NCBI RefSeq assembly: GCF_019279795.1
Contig: NC_056732.1
Coordinates: 1,073,492,040-1,073,556,039, forward strand
Direction: 5' to 3'
Origin: Protopterus annectens
Taxonomy: Eukaryota; Chordata; Ceratodontiformes; Protopteridae
Length of the DNA: 64,000 bases
This document shows, one piece after another, positions 24,005-35,225 of this stretch. The translations under genes and the position numbers were made by a program. A model generated the notes under the pieces. It had not been told where the DNA came from and searched no databases. It worked only from the letters and a program-made list of their open reading frames with translations. Every line of letters begins with the position of its first letter. Position 1 is the stretch's first letter.

Positions 24005-24580
24005 TACAAATAGCTACATATCATCACAAGTAATGTCCAACAGGGTACAATTATGGACCCCTTTCTCTTTGGCATCTATTTCTCTAATGCAATGGTGGAT
24101 GTCAAAGGTCTATGGCTAACCAAGTTTGCTGATGACTAGAAACTGGGCACTATTATTAACTATCCAGCTGCCACTCAGATCATCCAAAAAGCGTTTGATA
24201 ATGCCATCCTTGGTGTACTGACATGGACTCAAACACAATGCCATAAAATATAGTGTAGTTGTTTGGGAAGCAAATCTCTGTAAATCCATACCACATAAAT
24301 TGCACCTCCATTAAAAGTGAAAGAGCCATTCGAGATCTAGGTGCATTCACTGATAATGATAAAACATTTGACCACCATGTATCTATCACAGTTAGGAAAT
24401 TATTCTGTCTATCTCTGCTAATTACCAAAGGCATATCCTCTTGAAATAAAGCTGTCATAATCCCCCTCTATTTACCTCATTAGGCCCAGCATAGAATATA
24501 ATGCCCACTTTGGCGTGTACCTGTTCAAACACTTTGCCTGACCTGAAATGCCCCAACAGTTTCTAAATGATTGTGACAAG
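24005..24580 (+). mobile_element. CR1-like LINE fragment (RT palm and thumb)
   Basis: The + strand encodes, over shifting frames, GIYFSNAMVDVKGLWLTKFADD (24070-24138, quoted from two adjacent blocks), then a KLGTIINYP block, and further on a string matching the thumb region up to EYNAHFGVYL near 24495-24525. It aligns to 22030-22540. It is a third CR1 RT fragment in the same + orientation. Confidence 0.75.
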
Positions 24581-24799
24581 GATTGTGTCAGTGTAGTTTG
24601 TTTTCATTTGTATAAATGTATGATTGACTATGTAGTAAGTGATGGTTTAATAAAGATGTTTCTTGTTTTGAAAAAGGCAGGAATTGAATAATTTATTTTA
24701 TGTTGCTCAGTTTATATGATATATAGTAATATATATGAAGTAAAATGTTTATGCTAATTATATTGTGATTACTTTTATATTAATGTAAATTTGCCTATT

Positions 24800-25720
24800 T
24801 CACAAGTGACAATACAATAAAGCCGTTTGGGGAAAAAAAATTCACATGACTAAGCTTTTTAAGATACCAGGAAAGATTAATAGCCATGTCATTTTATTCA
24901 ATTTAATACAGGCTTTTACATAGCGATCATTGCTCCGTCTTCTAAAGGCTTTTGTAGGTGATCTTTGCTTAGTCCTCCATTTTGTGAAAGACCCTGCTTT
25001 GTAGACTTATTTCACATTCAGAAAAATGATACTTTGAGTATTCACTCACATTTCTTAGTCTTCATCATAACATAAACCTGATGTACTGCCAAGATAGATA
25101 TCTAACCCAACTTATGCCCTACCTATGAAATAGACTTCATTTGTATGTCAAACACAGCCATATGTTAGCCACCTATAAAACCAGTCTTGGCAAATTCACC
25201 TTTGATATGTAGCATGTGTCATGGATGTGTTATTTTTATGTTTATTGATGTTTATGTTAATATACCGCAAGCTTAAAAGTACTGCAAACATTTCATATAT
25301 TTTGAATTTAGTTGAGAAAAACAATTTGACTTTGTTGGAGTTCATTAGAGGTTAGCATAGGGATAACTGTATCTTGTAATCATTCAACCTTGAAATGAAG
25401 TTATGTACCTTGTACTCAGTTGGAATGTCTTTGAGATAAGTTTGCTGAAAGTAAACACATAAACCACGTCAAGACTGAAGCATGAGAATGTTTTAAGCTA
25501 GCCCCTCATATGCATACCTTGTTATCTGTTTACTCCTTTCAGTCTTTGGAATGTGTGTTTGTGTTTTAATCATAGGTTGAGAAAGCTTTGAACTTTGTAT
25601 GAACTAATCTTTTTTCGAACTTTACGAAATAAAAGAGCGTGCATCTGTGCATATGGTTGAATTTCTCTATTCTGAGATATTCCTGTATCATGATACTTTA
25701 TAATAATGTGTTTGCATCCA
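24800..25720 (+). repeat. Probable 5' LTR of the endogenous retrovirus
   Basis: Placed by position upstream of gag and by an AATAAA signal at about 25627, followed by a short R/U5-like stretch. Exact ends are not defined because no second LTR could be found to compare. The boundary with the CR1 fragment on its left is also uncertain. Confidence 0.35.
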
Positions 25721-26267
25721 GAATCGCTGATACTATGAATAGCAGCATGATATTGTCTGCTAACAAGTGTTCCTTTTCAGATGGTGCCGTGCCTGCTACC
25801 ATTTTAACACAGGTATATTTGTTTTGCTTCACATCACTGGAGACTCTGGCAGGAATCTATTCAACAAATACTGGGTGCCTGTTTCAGTAAGTGATTTTAA
25901 CTTACATCTCGTCTTCGAGTTAATATGGGTTTCAGTGATGTTAATGCAGCTTTGCACTGTTTGCACATTATTTATTGCACTGGTGAATGCATTCATTGTT
26001 TAAGTTTATGTCCACAATTGTGAGTTTTTTCTTCTAGCATATGCTACATGCATTAAATGGGAGGGGCCCAGTACAGAGACTGAATGGGGTTTCAGTCATA
26101 AATGCATAGCAGGGAGGGGCCCTGTAAATCTGGATGTGCACGGTTGACAGTTTGTATGAATCTGTGTGCATGACTGAATGTTTTTTGTGCTATTAGAAAG
26201 ACAAAAAAAAAAGAAAAAAAGGAAAGAGATGGGTTAACTAACAACACAGTGTACTACACTTTATATT

Positions 26268-29200
26268 ATGGGTAAGTCAAGTAGTAAGATTATTAAACCA
26301 TCTGTTGGTTCTCCAGCCCATTATATGCACTATGCATATGGGCCAAAGTCTTGTCAGTATATAGCATACTGGCACAAACTAACAAAACAAAACTTAGATT
26401 CATGTCTTCCTAACAATTTAACTTTTGATAAAACTAAAATACTACATCTACAATCTAAGTTAGAACAGAAGGGTAATAAAATTAAAACTGATAACTAGAA
26501 TAGCTATAATAATTGGTACATCAAAACTTTTAAATGACACAAAGAATCAACTGTAAAAGGGTTAAAAGATACAAATGACAAAATGTTACAACAGGTTAAA
26601 GAACTTAAAAATACAGTCAAAGCATGTAATACCATACCAACTGCCCCTTTGTATCCAGCTGTTTCAAATTACCATGCTGCAGTGGGGGTGGGGGTCCTTT
26701 GGGGGAAGATGGTCAGCTTCCCCTTCTTCCCACATTGTAGAAATGACCAGGTTGCCCACCCATCCCAAGACAGAAGTCAGTCTGTTACCCTACAAAAAAA
26801 TGTATCTATACATGTCACTCCTTCTGCACCTGCACACTCAACATCAGCTTCACCTCACCTTGAACCGTCTAGCACTATCCACCCCACCAATTTATCCTGT
26901 AAGTTAGATAGCAATAGGAGCTTCTCACATCATGATGAGGTAGAATATTCAAAAACAATACCCCCGAGCCAAAAAACACTAATGAGTTTAACGTTCTTTA
27001 TTTGAAGATGAGCGTTTTCGCCTCCGCTATGCAGAAGCTTCCTCAGAAAGAAACACAGTAAGAAATAGAAGCGCCAATTTTAAACAGTAAAAACATGATG
27101 TCACTTCCTTGGATACAATGTAACCAAAATAATCACACAAGGGGAGTGTTCGCTCCAAAAAAATCCAAAAAAATAAAATTCATATATTTATACAAAGTAC
27201 TAACCACTAAAAATGAGTATAAAACTAGACCATTTAAAACCATAACATTGCATTTCATTACCATATAATATTATGTGTAATCAACTGATACACATTAAAA
27301 ATACACGTATCGTAAACCATATAGGCTAATCCAAAAGGTATTTCTAAATTGTAACCATGTCATCTCATGTAACTTTTGTATCTTAAAATAGAAGAAATAT
27401 TACAACACTCATTCAGACCGGGGTATGAATAAGCATCCAACCCAATTTGCCACTCTAATTCCCTAGTCTCTAAAACCAGAGACTGGGGTCCACCTCTGGG
27501 ACCCATAGTGACATGTTCAACCCCCATAAATTGAAAGCTATGTCCCATATTGTTCAAGATATGTTTAGATAATGCATTGTCAGTTTTTTTGTTTTTTATA
27601 GAATAACAATGCTGGTAAATACGATCACTAAGCTTGCGGTCAGTTTTCCCTATGTAAAAACAAGGGCAACAGACACAAAAGGCAGCATAGACAACAGATT
27701 TTGTGTTGCAATTAATTTTAGAATGGATAGTATATTTCCTATCCCTAATTGTAAAGGAACTGCCCAATCTTAAATATTTACATCTGTTGCAAAATCCACA
27801 GGGAACTGTGCCAACCTGCCTAGTGAACCGGGTAGGTGACCTGGATCGTTGCAGTAGTTCCTTCAAGTTGTTCCCCCTCCTGTAAACAACAGAAGGGTGT
27901 GGGCCTAATTTTTGAAGTAATGTAGGATTATTATGAATAAAATACCAGTTCTTTTTAATAATGGCCCAAATGGTACCAACATGTTTACAAAATGTCAAAA
28001 CAAGACTAGCCTTGAAGTCAACCACAGGGGAAATGACACTAAAATTTGTATTATCCCCCAAAGGTCCATCCAGTCTATCACCAGTTGGTGTATCCTTTAA
28101 AGGGGTAAACCCATGAGCATTATTTGAAAGTAAAGTTTTATAAAAAACATTTTCTCTTTTCGTAGTAACCTCCTCAATCAGCTCGTCAATTAATGAGACA
28201 GGGTAACCCCTGTTACAAAACAAATCTTTTAAAAAAGCGCACTCCAAGTTGAATGCTTCAAGTGTGCTACACATACGCACAGCTCTTACCAATTGTCCTT
28301 TGACAATTGATCTTTTTTGTTTGGGCGGGTGGTTGCTAGAGAAATGTAAGAAGGCATTACAATAAGTTGGCTTCCTATGAATACATGACAGGAAACGGTT
28401 GTTAACCAAGTCCTTCACCAACCTCACATCTAAATATTCAATTTCATTTGTGGAAAATTGGTAAGTAAATTTTAGAAAAGTAGAAGAGAGGTAGAATATT
28501 CAGGTAAAAGGATACATTTTACTTGCCAAAGGATAAGACAAGTTGAAAAGCAGGAACAGCAGATGGATAATTCTCTACATCCCCCAGAGAAATACCACAG
28601 CCAGATGGTACTATGGCATTAGTCCATAGACCTTGGACATTTACTGATTTACATTCCATAGTTAAAACTTCTTCTAAAATTAGACAAGACCCACAGAAGT
28701 TTAAGGATGAATTAAACACTGGTATTCAAATATGTGAACCGACTCCAGCAGATTTAAGACAATTGTTAAAAGCCATAGTAACACCTGATATATATATGAA
28801 AAATTAAAAGAAATAAACTGGCTTGGCTCTAGCAGTGGTCCCAAATTACTCAACTGCTGAAGGGAAAAAGGCATTAATAGAAGTTAGAGAAAAGCTCATA
28901 CAAGAAATTCTGACAGTCTGTCCTGTTACACCAAACTGGGATAAATTGCGACATGTAAGCAAAGCAAGGGAGAAACACCAGCTGATTATTTTAGCAGATT
29001 TAGAGAAGTCTTTTCAGCACATTCTGGTACTGCAGATCAAATGGCAAATACTAAAGGAGCTTTTAATTCTGTTTTTGTGCCTGGACGTTTGCCTAATGTG
29101 CATGCATAGTAAAGCAAAATCAGGTCAGTTGGCAGGAAGAGGAAATAGATAAGTTAATAAATACACAGAGCACTACATGGCTCGAACAGGTAAAAAGAAA

Positions 29201-29560
29201 GAGATGCAGAAGATAAACTTGTGTAATTACAAATACAGAGTTTTGAAAGAAGGAGTAGAGGCAGGGGCACAGATAGAGGTAAAAGTAGGGGTAGAGGTAG
29301 GGAAGGTAGGCAGTATACAGGAGCAGCAAGGGATGTTCAACAAAATCAAAATCAAGTCAGGAGGGGGCTTCTCACAACTTGGACAAATGGGACATTGGAA
29401 AGGAGAATGCCCAAATCCACAACAGCAGCAAATGCATCAGTTGCAAAATCAAAATCTTTCCAATGTGTCTCTACCACCCTCACCCCCAGAGTGGCAGCAA
29501 ATGCCAGGGGAATGCACTGACAACACTCAGGGGAAAACAGTGAGGTAAACATAAGAGCAG
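26268..29560 (+). pseudogene. ERV gag relic, split by a PLE insertion
   Basis: The start, MGKSSSK, looks like a myristoylated matrix N-terminus. A proline-rich middle (about 26640-26940) follows. After the PLE insertion (26952-28487) a capsid-like part includes a PQKFKDELNTGIQ stretch and PTPADLRQLLKAI (28613-28807). The end (about 29180-29480) is Gly/Glu/Lys-rich with a degenerate zinc-knuckle region around GHWKGECPNPQ. The order matrix, capsid, nucleocapsid is that of gammaretrovirus-like Gag. It is broken in several places. Confidence 0.75.
26952..28487 (-). mobile_element. 5'-truncated Penelope-like element PLE-3
   Basis: The minus-strand frame 28427-27360 (355 residues) holds the end of the RT (RLVKDLVNNRFLSCIHRKPTY and a thumb-like helix region), a Cys-rich linker (CGFCNRC), and a GIY-YIG domain (CPCFYIGKTDRKLSDRIYQH) with a conserved C-terminal ETRELEWQIGLDAY. 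The catalytic RT core is missing, so this is a dead 5'-truncated copy, although the remaining frame is open. A 15-bp target duplication GAGGTAGAATATTCA flanks it at 26937-26951 and 28488-28502. The 3' end (left) carries a CTGAGGA...GAAA core (27016-27046, minus). It interrupts the ERV gag. Confidence 0.9.
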
Positions 29561-29599
29561 GTAATGCAAGTAGACCAAGAAGGACTTTTTTAAGTTGAA

Positions 29600-29823
29600 A
29601 GTAGGAACAAAGTGTCAGCAGTTGGTGTTACCTACCTACACTCCTACTGTTTTTCGTGTATCTTATTTATTTATGTGTGTTTTGTTAACCAGGTTAGTTC
29701 AACTGGGCTGGTAGCCCATTTTCAGTGGAGACCCGAGGAGAAAAGCTCCTGCACACAAAACAAAATAGCAGAGTTTCCATAAAAAGTAATGTGAATCTGG
29801 ATACATAACTACATACATTCATG
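29600..29823 (-). mobile_element. LINE 3' terminal segment (left part, interrupted by PLE-2)
   Basis: Reverse complement reads GGAGCTTTTCTCCTCGGGTCT, then CACTGAAAATGGGCT and a TAAATAAATAAG tail. The same 3' end occurs on the + strand at 51985-52090. Its upstream part continues on the far side of the PLE insertion at 34687-35225, so the LINE was in place before the PLE. The left border is approximate. Confidence 0.6.
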
Positions 29824-29846
29824 CTATATATGAATATGATTACACA

Positions 29847-30029
29847 AAATCCACTCCACACACCTTCAGATAGAAACAACTCTGATCCAAAACAATACCA
29901 AAACAGCAAAATCTTCGGAAGTCAGGAATCGAAAAACAGGAACCAAAGTCAAATCCAAAAGCAAACTCTTTATTCTCCAGCGCCTCGGTGTAACCACCTT
30001 TCAAGAGTATACATTCTCACTGAAAGAAT

Positions 30030-30091
<62 letters not shown>

Positions 30092-30135
30092 TCATAGCAA
30101 TTAATTAAGCAGTTAATTAAACAATTATGTTCAAA
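29847..30135 (-). repeat. PLE-2 pLTR, copy 1 (3' end of main copy)
   Basis: Direct repeat of 33643-33880, nearly identical over the TCAGATAGAAACAACTCTG to GAATGGATATAT stretch (one difference seen, a C/T near 29964/33750). It contains a (TA)n tract at 30029-30090. The left flank carries the left half of a roughly 23-bp target duplication (29824-29846). Confidence 0.85.
30029..30090. repeat. (TA)n microsatellite inside PLE-2 pLTR copy 1
   Basis: About 31 TA units. The equivalent site in the other two pLTR copies holds about 6 (33817-33829) and about 20 (34467-34505) units. Confidence 0.95.
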
Positions 30136-30237
30136 AAACTTTTAAAGCAGACACCTCCAGTTTATTTCATTAGTCAGTCCACAGGGTGTCATTGTATTGT
30201 ATTTCAAAATAAAAATACTTTCCTTATATTGTAAGTT

Positions 30238-31632
30238 TTATTTTAAAGCATTTTCATCATTACAAAGACATTTCACACTTTCTAAAACTGTTCCTGTTAA
30301 AAATGAAGCATCACTATTATGATAAACACTAAAATGTGTGGCAATAAATTTATTTTCCCTTTTATGTCTTATGTCTCTAATGTGCTCACCTAACCTAATA
30401 CGAAACTCTCTTTTAGTTTCACCTATATAATATAATCCACAGGGACAGTGTAAAGCATACACAACTCCCTTACTTCTACAGGTAAAACTATCTCTTACTG
30501 TGAACCTAATGTTGTTAATATAATTAAATGTTCTAACTATATTCCTACAAACACTGCATCTACTGCAACATCTTGTACCAAATTCACTTAGTGGTCTTGG
30601 TAAACAAAATTTTGGCATTACAAATTTACCATGTACCACCATATCTTTCAAATTTCTTCCCTTTTATAGGAGAATAAAGGTTTTTGTGGCAAAATGTGCA
30701 TCAACACCTTGTCTTTCCCTAAAAATTTCCAAAAATGTTCCACTACATCCTTTATGTCTCCACTTTTTACATTATATGTAGAGACAAAATAAATATCCTT
30801 ACAAGTTTTATCACTGGTTGCCAGATGATATTTCTTATAATGGTGATATTCACCCTTATTACATTTATTCCTTACCATATTATTCTCCTTTTTACCTTCA
30901 TAAGGGCATTTTCTAAAATATTCACACTGTACCCTCTTTTCAAAAACATATTATATGTGATATCCCATTCCCTTTGTAGATTTTCTTGTGTGTTACATAA
31001 TCTAGATACCCTTGCCAATTCCCCATAAGGGAGAGCTTCCAAAGTATGTACAGGATGGCAACTAGATGCATGAAGGTATTGATTACCATCTATAAACTTC
31101 CTATGTATATTTGATATAATTTTACCATGTTCTGTACCCTCCAAAACAAGATCCAAGAATATTACTTTGTTTCCCTTCTGTATTCCATCAAATTCTAACC
31201 CAAATGGGTTACCATGTAAATCTGTCAAAATTCATTAACTGAATCAAAACCACCATCACAAATAAAAATCAAGTCATCTATGTAACGAAAATAAAATAAC
31301 ACATTACATTTCATAAAATTTAACTCAAATAGAAATTTCCTCTCAAAAAAATTCATAAACAAATTGGCATACATGGGGGCAAAAGCTGCCCCTATTGCTG
31401 TACCTTGTTTCTGCCGATACAAAACATCATTAAAAATAAAATAATTATTCTTTAAACAGAAATCCAACAAATCTACTATGAAATCAACAGAAGGGTTGTC
31501 TTTTAAAGAAGATCTCACTGCATTGAGGCCATCATCATGTCTAATAGAGGTATATAGACTCTTAACATCCATAACCAACCAATACATTTTGTTGTTCCAA
31601 GAAATAGAGGATATTTTGTTTAAAAATTCCAT
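30238..31632 (-). pseudogene. PLE-2 ORF2, C-terminal half: RT palm, linker and GIY-YIG nuclease
   Basis: Successive minus-strand frames carry MDVKSLYTSIRHDDGL, QKQGTAIGAAFAPMYANLF and the catalytic YIDD (about 31271-31285) in 31632-31225. Next come a thumb region (31228-30872), a linker (30878-30648) with CSRCSVCRNI in the following frame, and the GIY-YIG domain (30651-30238) with CPCGLYYIGETKREFRIRLGEH. Penelope-like RTs join an RT to this nuclease to copy RNA at a nicked site. The frame changes between these blocks are few, and every catalytic block is readable, so the copy is fairly young but not intact. Confidence 0.88.
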
Positions 31633-31681
31633 ACTATCTTTGATGTAAACTGGAGATTTAACTACATATGGTAAAAATATT

Positions 31682-32635
31682 CTATGTAAAAATCAAACCA
31701 GTGTTATGTAGGAAATAGTTACAGGCTGAAATAATGGGTTGACCTGGGGGGTTATGTAAGTTCTTATGTATTTTTGGTAAACAAAAGAATACAGCTAGGT
31801 CCTTTCTATCATTGTCTAACCTATTCCTCACATCCTTCTCTGTAAAAAACCCCAGCCTGACTCCCCTGTCCAACATGTGTTTAAATTTTGTAAAAGCCTT
31901 TTGATAATGAATCATATTGCTTCTTTCATATGTTGTTTCATCCTGCAAATGATTCATACACATCTCAAAATATTGCACAACACTCATTATAACAATTTTG
32001 TTTCCCTTATCGGAAGGTTTGATAATAATATCCTTCCTGTCACATAATTCTTTTAAAGCACTCCATTCTTTATAAGTTAAGTTATATAAACTATTACATC
32101 TATTCAATTTCATATTTCTACATATATTCTCACATTCAAATTTAATCATAGAGCCATAATGAATAGCTCTCTGATTAATAAAAGGCGGAATAAATTTGTT
32201 AGAAGAAGCTACATAAGACATATCTATTGCATTGCCAACAATAGGAAATTGCACATCATCATTACTTATACATTCATCACATGAATAAAAACTATCCTCA
32301 GATTCACATGAAGAAAAGCCTCCATGTGCAGAATTAGAACATCCTTGGTCCCTGCTAAAATGAACTTTCAAATGTATCTTCCTAAGAAATTTAAAGATAT
32401 CTTGCTGTATCAAATATTCTTTAGGAAAAACAGTAGGTATAAACTTTAAACCTAAACATAACACAGCAAACTGTTCATCAGACAAATCACAACCAGATAA
32501 ATTAAGAACAATACTTTTATCATTAAAGTCATTACTGTTTAAATTTCTTGTTGTTATATTGTTGTCCATACCTCCGATTCTGACGAAAATTGTCAGGTTG
32601 ATTGAATTTCTGAACAGAGACATCTTCTTGCTCAT
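31682..32635 (-). pseudogene. PLE-2 ORF2, N-terminal half of RT
   Basis: A 317-codon frame. The internal Met at 32566 (MDNNITTRN) is a likely start. It shows SDEQFAVLCLGLKFIPTVFP, a typical Penelope RT entry (LS.GLKF.PT), FRKIHLKVHF-like residues (printed as FLRKIHLKVHF), ALKELCDRKDIIIKPSDKGN (the xxKxDKG block) and FCLPKIHKNLHNPPGQPIIS. These are the early RT motifs. It overlaps the end of ORF1 by about 100 bp in another frame, and continues into the palm region at 31632. Confidence 0.88.
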
Positions 32636-33644
32636 AACTTCTCAGGCGTTTCTGTCCCTGTTTAAATGTTTGTTGCTGGTGCTGCAAGCCTCCATTGTTG
32701 AACTCCTGTTGCATCCTACGTGGTTGTGCTGGTCTAGGTAATTCCGGAAATTCCATACTGGTGTACGACCTAAACTCTTCCCCTGAAGAAGCAAAAGAAG
32801 AAGACAACGGTGCATCAGTGAATCTTACCCTTCTACGTTGTTTCCGCTTATGTTCTGTCCAATTAGGAGGGTAAGAAAATGCAGTCCCTGCTTCATATTC
32901 ATTGATATCACATATTAATTTTGTTTTCTTTTGTTTTACAAGTTCATTCTCTAGATTATTCAGTCTCTCATTAGTCTTCTCCATGAAAGACTTCATATTT
33001 TCTAGACTCACAGATGAACTAATACTATGTGAAAGGGAAACCAGCTCCTGTTTAAGAGACTGATGTTTGAGCTGGTCCCTTTCTAACAGAATGTGAAGCC
33101 ACTCTATTACACACTTGTGTGCTGCTGTGAACCAGCGTTCCTTAAATTTCTTATCAGCAGCACAATTCAAGTCAAATGGTGTACTAGGATTCTTTACGAA
33201 TCTAAGACCTCTAGGTGTAATATTCAAACTAATATATTTTTGCAAACCTAAAATGTTAAAGTGCACTCTTGTCTCTTTTTCAATCAACCTATCATATTTT
33301 TGATACAGTTCTCTGATTTCTGGAGACACACTTTGAAATTTATGTCCCACAGAAACAAAAGGGTCAAGCACTCATTTATTCCTTTCTTGCAAAAATGGAT
33401 AAAAAAATTGACAGTCTTTCACTTCTGGTTGATGTGCATCCACAGGAACATGTGCAGAAACATTTACAGCAGGTCTAGAACCTGAAAAAAACTGCTCAAT
33501 AGTTCTCTGTTGAGCAGAATAAATCATAGAGCTTTCAGCCCCTACAGTACCTTGTTGCAAAGCTGTGTTCTCCCGAAAAACCCTGGGAATATCCAAATTA
33601 GGATCAGTCGACATCCCTGGATAATTACACAAACTCCACTCCAC
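32532..33644 (-). pseudogene. PLE-2 ORF1, basic protein with coiled coil
   Basis: Two frame segments in the same register (33644-33372 and 33371-32532), separated by a single TGA, make about 370 codons upstream of the RT. The middle has a heptad-like helical stretch (ENMKSFMEKTNERLNNLENELVK, quoted here as ENMKSFMEK ... LNNLENELVK). Then follow a basic KRKQRRRVRF patch and a Gln/Asn/Arg-rich tail (QFRQ-like repeats ending YNNKKFKQ). I recognise no enzyme fold. By position and composition it may bind the element RNA, as ORF1 proteins of other retroelements do. This role is an inference. Confidence 0.6.
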
Positions 33645-33880
33645 ACACCTTCAGATAGAAACAACTCTGATCCAAAACAATACCAAAACAGCAAAATCTT
33701 CGGAAGTCAGGAATCGAAAAACAGGAACCAAAGTCAAATCCAAAAGTAAACTCTTTATTCTCCAGCGCCTCGGTGTAACCACCTTTCAAGAGTATACATT
33801 CTCACTGAAAGAATGGATATATATATATACTCATAGCAATTAATTAAGCAGTTAATTAAACAATTATGTTCAAAAAAATG
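33643..33880 (-). repeat. PLE-2 pLTR, copy 2 (5' end of main copy, direct)
   Basis: Same orientation as 29847-30135 and nearly identical to it. It holds only about 6 TA units. Its right end (CAATTATGTTCAAAAAA) abuts the inverted copy at about 33880. Tandem pLTRs around the coding part are a hallmark of Penelope-like elements. Confidence 0.85.
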
Positions 33881-34465
33881 TTCCCTCCTATAAAAGGGGA
33901 AGAAATTTGAAAGATATGGTGGTACATGGTAAATTTGTAATGCCAAAATTTTGTTTACCAAGACCACTAAGTGAATTTGGTACAAGATGTTGCAGTAGAT
34001 GCAGTGTTTGTAGGAATATAGTTAGAACATTTAATTATATTAACAACATTAGGTTCACAGTAAGAGATAGTTTTACCTGTAGAAGTAAGGGAGTTGTGTA
34101 TGCTTTACACTGTCCCTGTGGATTATATTATATAGGTGAAACTAAAAGAGAGTTTCAGATTAGGTTAGGTGAGCACATTAGAGACATAAGACATAAAAGG
34201 ACAATAAATTTATTGCCACACATTTTAGTGTTTATCATAATAGTGATGCTTCATTTTTAACAGGAACAGTTTTAGAAAGTGTGAAATGTCTTTGTAATGA
34301 TGAAAATGCTTTGAAATATAACTTACAATATAAGGAAAGTATTTTTATTTTGAAATACAATACAATGACACCCTGTGGACTGAATAATGAAATAAACTGG
34401 AGGTGTCTGCTTTAAAACTTTTTTGAACATAATTGTTTAATTAATTGTTTAATTAATTGCTATGA

Positions 34466-34507
<42 letters not shown>

Positions 34508-34665
34508 ATTATTTCAGTGAGAATGTATACTCTTGAAAGGTGGTTACACCGAGGCGCTGGAGAATAAAGAGTTTGCTTTTGGATTTGACTTTGGTTCCTG
34601 TTTTTCGATTCCTGACTTCCGCAGATTTTGCTGTTTTGGTATTGTTTTGGATCAGAGTTGTTTCT
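33881..34665 (+). mobile_element. Inverted 3'-end copy of PLE-2
   Basis: Opposite in strand to the main copy. 33907-34260 repeats the GIY-YIG region (CRNIVRTFNYINNIRF, CPCGLYYIGETKREFQIRLGEH) almost residue for residue. 34261-34440 repeats the 3' UTR, and 34441-34665 the pLTR with its (TA)n (34467-34505). It is 5'-truncated just upstream of the nuclease linker. The element ends near 34665 and is followed by the right half of the target duplication (34664-34686). Confidence 0.88.
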
Positions 34666-34686
34666 ATATATGAATATGAGTACACA

Positions 34687-35225
34687 GCAACAATTATTCA
34701 TGTGATAGTGTAAATTAGCAATGCATAAAGTTCAGCAAAATCAATAGCTAACAATTACAAGAGGTAGAAACCTGTCGTAAAAAAATGTAGATTTACAATA
34801 GGTCATAAAAAAACTGCCCATTAAAACATCTTCAAAGATTAAGCCAAGTTGGTAGAGAGGAAGAAGTCGTATTAAATAGAAGGATAGAAATAGAGGGGTG
34901 GTGAGTAAAGTTTAAGAGAGTAAAAGGAATGCAGATCTGAGAAGAGGGGGATGGGAAGCAAAGGAAGAGAAAAGATGAGATTTAGGCATAGTATTGCTAA
35001 TTGGCACAGATGAGGTACCACGGTATTAGTATTCATAAAATTTATATAAGGGTAAGCAGAGGAGAATTGTAATAGTCTAACAATTGGTGACTATAAGTTA
35101 GGTATGGTGGTGACAGGTGCAGGAGGGAGAGTTAGCAAGGTAGCTCTTCAAATCTCATTTGAAATTAAATGAAGATGGATGGAATGTATATTGGTAGGGA
35201 GTTTGTTCCAAGTTTGAGAGACATA
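34687..35225 (-). mobile_element. LINE 3' part (RT C-terminus), right side of PLE-2 insertion
   Basis: Reverse complement of 35120-35222 encodes a string with LGTNSLPINIHSI and a following basic helix. This is the usual end of CR1/L2/Rex-type ORF2 (W..LP..I.....F K..L). Together with 29600-29823 it forms one minus-strand LINE 3' end that sits between ERV gag and pol and was later split by PLE-2. A related sequence lies at 57180-57360. Confidence 0.55.

Noticed and set aside
25780-25800. TGGTGCC string as a retroviral primer-binding site
   Set aside because: Only the first few bases fit a tRNA 3' end, and the LTR border next to it is not defined, so it is not annotated.
30648-31028. Plus-strand ORFs rich in Ile, Phe and Leu that look membrane-like
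   Set aside because: They are antisense shadows of the PLE-2 coding strand.
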